From: Diadema setosum
Lineage: Eukaryota > Echinodermata > Echinoidea > Diadematoida > Diadematidae
Length of the DNA: 64,000 bases
Reading direction: 5' to 3'
NCBI RefSeq assembly: GCF_964275005.1
Contig: NC_092688.1
Location: 24,914,934-24,978,933, forward strand
Shown: in pieces, positions 1 through 11,819 of the stretch
Numbering within the stretch: position 1 is the first letter of the stretch
Layout: the number at the start of each line of letters is the position of its first letter
Made by a program: the position numbers and the translations under genes
The notes under the pieces: generated by a model
What the model saw: only the letters and a program-made list of their open reading frames with translations
Told to the model about the DNA's origin: nothing
Database searches by the model: none

Positions 1-236
1 TTTGAGTGAACAGTAGGTCTTAATGTTGGCCTATATAAGTGCTTCCGATTGCGACTGATGTCACTTTGACAAGGGGATTCGTGGAAGTTAAAATCCCAAG
101 AGTTTTCTATTTTATAATATAGATATGATAAAGAAACATCTTCCATCTCTCTCTCTCTCTCTCTTCCACACTTCTGATTAATGCGGCCAACTGACACTTT
201 CACCTTTGATATGAAACAAGCTGATTGACAACATAC

Positions 237-458
237 TTTTTGCTACATTTTCGAATTTCCAGCAGAATGGGACTGGCACGTTCCAGATCGGAAAGTAAGT
301 CGACCGTCCGGGTAGTCCCACACACTGCAGTGTCGCACTGCCATTGATGCTGTAACTTTCATCACAGGTGAGAGTTATCTTGGACCCAAAGCTTGTCATA
401 TCAGAGTCCCAATGACCATTTCTCACATGGCCGGGGTGACCACAAAACCCAACCGAAA
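237..458 (-). CDS. Gene A CCP/Sushi exon
   Basis: 222 nt, phase 1-1. Acceptor cgacag at 459-464, donor GTATGT at 236-231. Encodes one CCP module with the four expected cysteines (GFCGHPGH, LTCDESY, LQCVGLPG, PFC) and the family-typical INGSATLQC core. It aligns without gaps to the CCP exons of B and C, which are the same length. Extracellular ligand-binding module. Confidence 0.85.
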
Positions 459-3400
459 CTGTCGAGTTGAAGAAAACAAGTTATGTAATTACGTACATGT
501 ATATGATTTTATATATGAAGAGTTTATTCGCAAAAACCGATAAGTCCATTTATTTATTCTTTTTTTTTTCAATTTTTTTAAATCTTTTTTTTTGTTCAAT
601 TCTTTTCAATCACGATTTTTCGTTACACTCTGTTGGGGTGGAAGGCTAATGATGTAGAGATTATATGAATGTCGGTTACCTAGTAATAGAAGGTTGAATT
701 TTTAGAAATCTACACAACGAAGACAATTTGAAATTTCGTACTTTTCAATGTGTTTTGCGGCAAAAACCGATAAGTCCACTTCTCGTTTTGTTGCAAAAGC
801 CGATAAGTCCACCACTCGAGATATAAAATCGGTGCGTTGCAAGAAGATAATCTTCTCAAATTTTTAGCAATGCTCATGAAGCGCACACATATTGGTTTTG
901 GGATGGAGATGTGCAAGACATTTTATTTTTTCGAATGTATTGGAAACTGCTTTGCTATGGTATGGTAACGGCATATTATGTCCACAAATCAAGGAATAGC
1001 TTTTGGTAATCGAAGTACTTCCTCCTTTTTCGAGCAATGATCAAGAAATTAGGCGCTCACATTGGCCTTTGGTAAATGTGCAAGTCACATTCTTTCATGG
1101 CACAAAACTGCGTTGCCATGGTAACAGCATATTACTGCGATTGATCGGGAAAATATTAGGGATTGAAAAAGTTCCTCATTTTTCAAGCAAAATGCGTACG
1201 AATCTTGGCACACCAATATTAGTGTCGGGACGAAGATGTGCAATACATTTTTTTTTTTTTAATGGGTTGGAAATTGCGTTGCCATGGTACTAACACGTTA
1301 TGGTAATAAGTAAACGGCATATATGCCAATAAATCGGGAAAATATTAGGGATGGCAGAATTCCCTCATTTTTCAAGCAAAATGCTCACGAACTTTGGTAC
1401 ACTCACATTGGTGTGGTGGTAAAGACAGTTTTTGAACGTGTTAGAAACTGCGTTGCCATGGTAACCAAATACCAGAAAGTATCACGAAAATAAATCAGGT
1501 CGAAATATTTGGATCAAACTATTTCCTTATGTTTTGTATCAATATTCATGCAAGATCTGCACACATGCTATTCTTTGGAACAAGGGGATCAGGACACCAT
1601 GTTTTGAATATATGGAAACTGCGTTGCCATAGTAACGGTATATTTAATTTCTTGCACTCCCGTTTTCGTCCCGAGTTGGACGAAAACATGGCAGCCTCTT
1701 GAAGCTTGCTGTCATGCCTGATTATTTAGATCAGCACGCAGTAACAGCGACGCTGGCGCTGCAGCCTGCATGCTAGCGAAGTCCATATTGCGCATGTATG
1801 TAGTCCTAAATAGTTACTGTACAACATGCATAACACAGCGTAATCAATGAAAAAAAAAAAAAAAAAACTGACACACAATAACGACATGCTGATTGGTTAA
1901 AGGTCCTGTTTTAATACCTTTGGGAGCAGTGACTAAAAAAAAAATTGTTCAATATATCACAGTTGATGCATATATATTATAATTATTGTTCATCCACGAC
2001 CAAAGCCAAGAAGATCAAAAGCTTGCAAATAAAGTGCAGGGAAGCAACATCACTAGATGTATCGAGCCTATATCTTTCGTTCAATTGCATGCACGTACAT
2101 GTCACGAAACAACAACATTAAGTTTGTTTATAAAATGGGTTCATGAACGTAGCCAATAGGAAGCGCTGAAATGAGTCACGTGGGCTTTGATTACTTTAAT
2201 ACCATTGCACTGCAGTAACAGTGCGCACTCAATCAGTTGTTACAAGTGCGTCGCGCGCTACTGTACGCGCTGTCAATACCTGTAAACAACTTCTAGTTCG
2301 GGCTGCGTATGCCGGCCGGCCTTTCTTGTGTGCATAACATATTATGTGGCGTACGTATACAGTACTCTTATACGTACAGTACTTACATGTGCGGGATTTC
2401 CGAGTGCGACGTGCTTGACTCGACTCTCTCGAGCGAGTGCTACATGTAGCTGACTGGACTATTGACCCACAAAGGTACGTGAAAATGCTGTTAGTTTTCG
2501 ACCCATTTTATAAAACAAATGATGCACAGGATTATTTCGTGGCGTTAGTTGAGACGCAGCTCACTCTCGGGTATTTACAATGTAGTGCAACATGCACTCG
2601 GCTTCGCCTCGTGCATGTTTCACAATTGTAAATACCCTCGAGTGCGCTACGCCTACACTAACGCACTCTATCCTGTGCATCATTTGTATAAAAATGCATC
2701 ATACACTGTCCTTTTGTCATGTAATATACACAATTTCTAACACCTATACCAACGGCGTAAATCCGTACTGAGGAGTGGGGGGGGGGATGATTGGCGATAG
2801 TCACCATCACCACGATTACAAGCCCATAACCGGACCGGCGCAGCCCCGGGGGGGGGGGGGAAGCTTGCCCCCCCCCCCCCCCACACACACACACACACTT
2901 TACAGGGATCAAATGTCCCACTCTTTTCCATGCAAAGTGGGAGGGAAGTGGCAGCAAAAATATGACGACTTTTTGTTCTTGTTTTTGTTTGTTTGTTTTT
3001 CCTTGTCAGCCGACTTTCAAAAACGTAGCGCAACCCTGAATAATACCCAAATAAATTCAATAAAATGCTAATAAGGATATCCATTTCTTGAATAACGTAG
3101 TAGATATTTTCCTGTAGCTATTAATGAATTGTATTCTTCAATTTTCTTGATTTAAGTCAGTAAATCAATCATCACAGGGGCATCGTTCCGTTTTAATGAT
3201 GGGGGGTAGGGGAGGGACTTTGAGTTTGAATATCTGTGCGAGGGAGCGGAGCGGCCTAGCGGGGGGAGGGTGTGGGAGGGGGGTTTCCCCCTCCCACAGT
3301 GAGAACTTTTGCATATTGATGTTGTAAATGGTGCAATTTGATTCATTTTTTTTTCCAGCGATCTGGTGCACACTTTTGGTGAAATTTGGGATTTTTTCCT

Positions 3401-6400
3401 ATAAAAAACAAGTAAGAAAAAGAAATATTTATAGATAATTGAATGACTACATCGTGGTATTTCAGCTCTTGCTCCGCCTGTGCGACATCACTGTGAAGGC
3501 CTAGATAGTGGGGCCTATCACCGGCGTAGCCAGGATTTGATCTTAGGGGGAGCGATTAGATGCGAAGGAGCGATGCGAGCGAGGGGGGAGGGTGTGGGAG
3601 GGGGGTTTCCCCCTCCCACAGTGAGAACTTTTTGCATATTGATGTTGTAAATGGTGCAATTTGATTCATTTTTTTTTTTTTTTTTGCGTGTTCTATCGAC
3701 TTGAAACAGTCCAACATGTTTCAGGTAGCAGTACATTTTATGAAGATTATTATTGAACAATTTTGCCTATAAAATGGGAGAGAAACTTCTTGTCTTAATT
3801 CTTACACTGAAGATCATGAACGCGATCATGAAAATTTTGTACATTGTACAGTCCAAAAGCGGCCGTTTGTAGCTTTTTTTTTTTTTTTTTTTTCGCTTTG
3901 GAAATTAAGGGGGGGCGCACCGGGCGCATTTGCTGGCAAATCAGGAGAATGACATAACGATTAAATGCGAGCGAGCGAAGCGAGCGAGCTTGAAAATTTT
4001 GACATTTTACAGTCCCAAAACTGCCGTTTGTAGCTACATTTTTTCGCTTTGAAAATTAAGGGGGGGGGGGGGACACCGGGCGCAACTGCTGGCAATTACC
4101 CGGCAGCAACATCAGGAGAATAGCATAGCGATTAATATAATGCGAGCGAGCGAAGCAAGCGAGCTTGAAAATTTTGACATTTTACAGTCCCAAAACGGCA
4201 GTTTGTAGCTATATTTTTTCGCTTAGGAAATTAAGGGGGGTGGGGGCGCACCGAGCGCAACTGCTGACAATTACTGGCAGCAACATCAGGAGAATGACCT
4301 AACGATTAAATGCGAGCGAGCTTGAAAATTTTGACATTTCACAGTCCAAAAACTGCCGTTTGTAGCTATATCTTCTTCGCTTTGAAAAATAAGGGGGGGG
4401 GGCGCACCGAGCGCAACTGCTGGTAATTACCCGGCAGCAACATCAGGAGAATGGCATGACGATTAAATGCGAGCGAGCGAAGCGAGCGAACTTGAAAATT
4501 TTGACATTTTACAATCCAAAAACTGCCGTTTGTAGCTGTACTTTTTTCGCTTAGGAAATTAAGGGGGTGGGGGCGCACCGGGCGCAACTGCTGGCAATTA
4601 CCCGGCAGCAACATCAGGAGAATGGCATGACGATTCAATGCGAGCGAGCGAAGCGAGCGAGCTTGAAAATTGTGACATTTTACAGTCCAAAAACTGCCGT
4701 TTGGTTAATAGGTCTGAACCATTAATCTAAAGCAATGTTCATTAGATTAAAGGCGGTACTTGCATAAATTATGGCAAAATATGGGAATCGACACCCGTTC
4801 CTTTTGTTTTGGGTTTTTTCTGGAGGCAAACGAATTATACTAACTGAGCAAATATGAGCCAATATGGAGAGGGTAAAGGCGTTGCAATTCCTACGACTGA
4901 AACTCGTACAAGGCTGTTAACGAACTCGTTTGTTATCTAGATCTTTGGGTAACTCATGCGGAGCTCGACGTGAGTCGTATCGCGCTCGGCATGGTGCACT
5001 CGTTCACGCCTACGTCCATGGCCCTACAGACTGTGTTGCATCAAGGAGGTGGGAAGAGCACCTCCCTGGTTGAATGCAGCTGGTTGCCATCTGGTAGTGT
5101 GGCTACGATAGTAGTTCAACATCCGAAGCATGCATTACGGTCGATATTGCTTTACATGCATTCAGTGGCGTATCTAGGGAAAACGGCGCCCGGGGCAAGC
5201 GAGAAAATTGCGCCCTTAATTTCTGAAAAAGTGTTCAACCCCAACCCCATCCCGGTAGGGACTTTAAACAAAGTCCACATGATATGCTTTTTCAAGCACT
5301 TAAAAGGGGTCATTTTGAGGGTGATTTAAATGTAATGAATTTTGATAAATTTTGGCCAGCGAGCGCAGCGAGCGAGCCGAAAATTTTTGTATTTCAGCTT
5401 ACAAAAATGGAATTCTTGTCATTTTTTGCGAATCTTACAATTCTAATCAAGATATAGTGACGGCCTTATAGATAACGATTTTTTCCGCATTATCATCACG
5501 TTTTGTTCTTATCTCTTTTTTCTTTTCTTTGATACATTTTGGCGAGCGAGCGCAGCGAGCGAGCCGAAAATTTTCGTATTTCAGCTTACAAAACATGGAA
5601 TTCTTGTCATTTTTTGCTTATTACATCTTACAATTTTAATCAAAAAAAAAAATGCTCTAAATTAGTACGAGTGAGTGAGCCGAAATTTCTATATTTCCGC
5701 GTCATCATTACGTTTTGTTCTTATCTTGTTTGATTCGTTTTTTTTGCGCCCCCCCCCCCCCATGTTCGAAGCCGTTGGCGCCTTCTTTTAGACCAATTGG
5801 CGATCGCTTCAGAACGAAACAAATTGCAGCCGCTGCTCCGTGAAACATTTTGCCTGCTAAATATAAAATGACATGTGTGAACACAATAGACATTGTCATT
5901 TTGTCCGCGTCATCATCACGTTTTGTTCTTACCTTCTTTTTTTTATATAAATTTGGGCGAGCGAGCGCAGCGGTTTCAGTTTACAGAAGATGGAATTCTT
6001 GTGTGAAGGCAATGAAAATTGTCATTTTGTCCGCGTCATCATGTTTTGTTTTTATCTTCTTTGATTTGGTTTTCTGCCCCCCTCCCCCCCTCCCCCCACC
6101 ATTCCCCCCCCCCCCTTCCGGGCGAGTTTCTTCTCCTTCTGTTATTTTTAAATTTTTTTCTTCTTCTTCGTTTTTTTTTTTTTTTTGGGCCCCCAAGGAG
6201 TGGCGCCCGGGGCACGTGCCCCACTTGCCCCCCTTGCCCCCCCCCCCTAGATACGCCACTGCATGCATTGGTGTGCGAGAGGAAGTACACGAGCGCTGCT
6301 AGCACTGTTCAGCAGTATATGCTCTCGTCACGAGGCGGGCGTGCGAACGTCATGGCTCATGCATTACAGTATGTAGCCTATAACCTAGGTGGGGATGCAG

Positions 6401-7042
6401 CTGGTCTGATGCGACGAGACTACGAACAGTGGATGTGCGCGAATACACCGCCTATGATCCAGTTGTTTGTCGTTGTTTTCTTATTTTTTTTTTATCGGTG
6501 GCAGTCTTCTTATACGAAAAAAAAAAACAAAAAAAAACTGCCACCGATCGTGGCGCCTAGCGGACGCGGTAGATGCGTCCACTGTTCGTAGTCTCGCCGC
6601 ATCAGATGTATCGTTTGGCAAAGACAATTATCTCGCTGCATCATACGTTTAGCTTAACAGCAAATTACAAAAACAATAATTGCATTCTCCGCCTAGATTA
6701 TAGGCTATGCAATAATCCATTATGCTGAAATCAATATCACCACATTTCTTTTTGTTTGTTTGTTTGTTTTTTTTTTTGTTCCTACATCTTTTTCTTGGGA
6801 GAATTTCAGGGGGGGATATTTGTACAGGCCATCCCCCCCCTCCTTCAAAAGTGGGGGGGGGGATATATCCCCCCCATCCCCCCGGGATTTACGCCCATGA
6901 CCTATACGATTCAAACAAAGGAAAGAGCAATAAGGAATAATAAAAAAGGTATCGTTTATGTTTTTGTCGACAATAGCTATGCTGTTCTTTTAATTTGTTA
7001 TCTATTTCTTACTGAATGCTTACAATTTATTCGTATATGGTA

Positions 7043-7112
<70 letters not shown>

Positions 7113-10100
7113 CACTGTTGAATAAATGGACATGCTGACCAGATTCATGATCTGCCTGTCTGGGACATATCCATGTTTGAGAATTCCTTCCTTCAGACTC
7201 TTTCTCGCCGTGCGGTTCTGATCGAAAACATTTTGTATAAATATACATTACACACAGCAGAAGCGTCAGATTCCCGGGTTGGCCACAACAAATAAATATC
7301 CAGTTCCATTAGAATGAACGTCAGATTCAAACAAAGACAAAGCCTGAAATGTCCGTTCATCGGCTTGTTAGCATACGGGAATAGATTTATAATACGGGAA
7401 TAGTTTTATAATATAGGTTTCCTATGAATGCAAAGCAAAATGGTATAGCCTTGGAAGAAATACCAATTATACTCTGGTCATGATTATCAGGCCAAGCCTT
7501 GTTACATAAAATATAATCATGATATACCTAATTCTGATAACACTGCCCATCACATTTGATTTAATGCACTTTTTTGATACACTACCAATAACTCAGGGCA
7601 GATTCAAATTAATATTATTTTGTTCTTTTATACTTTAACATTATAGATTCCTTGTTTACAAAAGATTTACGCGCAAAAAAAAAAAAAAGTGTTGTCAGCA
7701 TACGCCCCTCGTCAATGCGTATGATTATCAATGTATGTTTGTTAATTACCAGAGATATTGCCGTCAAAGATCATATAGTGGCATGTTGATAATAATAATG
7801 AAAAAAAAAAAACGTTTGTTAGAAAAAGAAAAACACAAAAACACATACAATTTGGGAACATTTAAAGTCTTCATTGCTTACACTGTGATTTTAGTACATT
7901 GATATAGCAAATATCAACGTGTAATTACATTAACAGGCTTACCTCGGCATTTGAGTCTAACAGCCTCATTCGAGGAACAGTCATCGGGTGTCAGTGAACA
8001 ATCCTTCAAACGTTGAAACCTGCCTGGAACTATGCATCGATAAATTTAATACATGAAATAATGAAACTCATTTACAAACCTTTAAAGACATCAAGAAACT
8101 CATACAAAGCGAGGTTACAAAAAAGAATCTGAAAGCAATGTCTGAAAAGCACATATAATAATAGTAGATATAGAAACAAGCAAATCTTAACAGTATGAAT
8201 ATTTGTGACAGACATTCACTCACAAATTTAACTATGCTTGTAAATGCAGACTTTTCCGTCTGACAGTCTGTAATTGCATATCACTTAGTTGCTTTTTGAA
8301 CTCTATTACGATTTCAAAAAAAAACAACATTGCTATCTTTTTTATTTAAAGATAAGCAAGTCTGTAATCACCGTCAAGACATGATAACCGTCTAGTCTTG
8401 CTCCGTGTTACTGTTCTTGGCAATGTTTCAGCCGAATACTCCTCAGCCGCTGGGAAGCCGAGCTCTCGACACACCAGTCCGGCAGCTTCGTCGTTAAATC
8501 CATCAAAGCAAACATATCTGTCTGTTTCGAAGACGACCAAGCCTTCAAGGGGAGAGGGTCCGTCAACCAGGGTCATATTAGGTGTTTCTTTTAAGAGCAA
8601 ATGATAAATACATGAAAAATTTTGAAGTGATAACATCGTAGCTTCAATTCTACATCGAAGTCTATACATGGAAATATAGCAAGATTAAAACCGAGCATGA
8701 CTTTGGGAGGGCTGTAGAGCCCACTAATGTCAAAATCGACCACTAACATCAAAACAACCACTAATGTCATAACACGTCGACGACAAATGTCAAAATCGGA
8801 CTACCCACTAATGTCATAACACGTCGACAACAAATGTGAAAATTTCCAAATTTTACTGCAAACGTCATGTCATAACGCGTCACAGGGGCATATCCAGGAA
8901 TTCCGTAAAGGGGCGGCGCCTTTACAAAATCAAAGGCTGGCGAGACTCTCCCCCCCCCCCATTTTCTTCCTTTTTTTTTTCTGTTGCGTTAACAAAATAT
9001 AGAGAGGGGGCCTCAGAGGGGGATGCGCCCCCTCTCGATCCGCGATTGCGTCAACCGCAAATGTCAAAGTGGGATTAACCACAAATGTCATAACACGTCG
9101 ACTACAAAATTTCAAAATTTCTAAACTTACTGCAAATGTCATAACGCGTCGAAGGGGCGGATCCAGGAGTTTCGTAAAGGGGAGGCGCCTTTGCAAAATT
9201 AGAACTGCCGCACCCCCACCCCATTTTTTTCCATTTTTGTCTATTGTTTTAACTGAAGAAAAAAAGAGAGGGGGCACCAGAGGGAGATGCGCCCGTCTCG
9301 ATCCGCGATTGCGTCAACCATAAAATGTCAAAACTCATTGCTTGCATTATGGGGTGGATACAGGAATTCCGTAAAGGGGAGGCGCCTTTACAAAATTAAA
9401 GTTGCCGCTACCCTACCCCATTTTTTCTTATTATTTCTGTTGTTTTAACAACAACAACGACAACAACAATAGATAGGGGGCACTAGAGGGGTGTGCGCCC
9501 CCCCCCCCCGATCTGAGATTGCGTCAACCACAAGTTAATGTCAAAACCCATCGTTTGCATTAAGGGGCGGATCCAGGAATTCCGTAAAAGGGAGGCGCCT
9601 TTACAAAATTAAAGGCCTTCACACCCTCATTTTTTTTTCCTTTTTATTTCTGCTGTTTTAAAAAAAAAAAAAAAAGGGGGGGGGCACCAGAGAGGTATGA
9701 GTCCCCTCTCCATCCATGATTGCGTCAACCACAAATGTCAAAACTCAGTGCTTGCAGTACAGGGTCGAATCCGGGAATTCAGTAAAGGGGAGGCGTCTTT
9801 ACAAATTGATTATTAGGGCTGCCGCACCCCCATTTTTTGTTGTTATTTATATTGTTTTAATCTAAAAAAAAAAGAGAGGGGGCACCAGAGGGGGATGCGC
9901 CCCTTTTTCGATCAGCGATTGCGTCAACCTCAAATGTCAAAACCCATTGCTTGCATTATAGGGGCGGGTCCAGGAATTCCGTAAAGGGGAGGCGCCTTTA
10001 CAAAATTAAAGCTGCCGCAACCCTACCCCATTTTTTTCTTTTTATTTCTGTTGTTTTAACAACAACAACAAAATAGATAGGGGCACTAGAGGGGTGTGTG

Positions 10101-11778
10101 CCCCCCCCCCCCCGATCTGAGATTGCGTCAACCACAAGTTAATGTCAAAACCCATTGTTTGCATTACAGGGGCGGATCCAGGAATTCCGTAAAAGGGAGG
10201 CGCCTTTACAAAATTAAAGGCCTCCACACCCTCATTTTTTTTTCTTTTTATTTCTGTTGTTTTAACCAAAAAAAAAAAAAAAAGGAGGGGGGGCACCAGA
10301 GAGGTATTAGCCCCCTCTTCATCCATGATTGCGTCAACCACAAATGTCAAAACTCATTGCTTGCATTACAGGGCCGAATCCGGGAATTCCGTAAAGGGGA
10401 GGCGTCTTTACAAATTGATTATTAGGGCTGCCGCACCCCCATTTTTCGTTGTTATCTATACTGTTTTAATTCAAAAAAAGAGAGGGGCACCAGAGGGGGA
10501 TGCGCCCCCTTCTCGATCAGCGATTGCGTCAACCTCAAATGTCAAAACTCATTGCTTCCATTATAGGGGCGGGTCCAGAAATTCCGTAAAGGCAAAACGC
10601 CTTTATAAAATCAAAGGCTTGCGCAAACCCCCTCCCCTTTTTCATTTAATTTCTTTTGTTTTAACAAAAATAGAGACGGGGAGAGGGTACCGCGCCCCCC
10701 TCTAGATCAACCACAAGTTAATGGCAAAACCCATTATTTGCATTACTGGGGGCGGAACCAGGAATTCCTTAAAGGGGAGGCCCCTTCACAAAATTAAAGA
10801 CTGCCGCACCCCCCCCCCATTTTTTCTCTGTATTTTTTTTCGCTTAAACAAAAGAAATAAAAAGAAATGATTAAGGGGGAGGGGGATTGCGCCAGCCTTT
10901 CATTTTTAAAAGATGTCTCCCCTTTACGCTTTATGGAATTCCTGGACCCGCCCCTGTATTACAAGCAATGAGTTTAGTATTTTGTGGTTGACGCAATCGC
11001 GGATCGGGGGGGGGGGCACCCCCCTCCGGTGCCCCCTTTCTATTTTTGTTGTTGTTGTTGTTAAAACAACAGAAATGTTGTGAAAATAAAATAGGGGGTG
11101 CGGCAGGTTTTAATTTTGTAAAGGCGTCTCTCCTTTACGGAATTCCTGGATTCGCCCCTTTAATGCAAGCAATGAGTTTTGACATTATGGCCCGAATTCA
11201 CGAAGGTGGTACAAAAGAAACCATGGTTTAAACCATGGACAAAAACCATGGAGCGCCAAGTGTAGCACGGAATATTTCGTTACGAAATTGGTCATTTCGT
11301 CAACAAAATGACCGTTTCGTTAACAAAATTATCATTTCGTGGACGAAATGTTCATTTAGTTACAAAATGGCGTCATTTCGTTACAATATAATAATTTCAT
11401 CGACGAAATGACCAATTTCGTAACGAAATATTCCATGCGACACTTGGCGCTCCATGGTTTTTGTCCATGGTTTAAACCATGGTTTCATTTGTACCACCTT
11501 CGTGAATTCGGGCCATGTGGTTGAGGCAATCGCGGATCGAGACGGGCGCATCCCCCTCTGGTGCACCTTTTCTTTTTTTTTTTCTTCAAAACAGCATGAA
11601 TGACAACAAAAAGATTGGGGTTGGGAGGATGCGCCAGGCTTTAATTATATAAAGGTGCCCCCCCCCCCCTTTACGTAATTCCTGGATCCGTCCCTGTATT
11701 GCAAGCAATGAGTTTTGACATTTGTGGTTGACGCAATCGCGGATCGAGAAGGGGGCGCATCCCCCTCTGGTGCCCCCC

Positions 11779-11819
<41 letters not shown>

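Noticed and set aside
2658..3084. Frames with HTHTLYRDQ / GGGGG stretches
   Set aside because: Low-complexity G, C and CA runs; no conserved domain.
5850..6591. Plus- and minus-strand frames of 88-190 residues
   Set aside because: Made of poly-P, poly-F and poly-G/K stretches from C/T homopolymers inside the hAT-like element.
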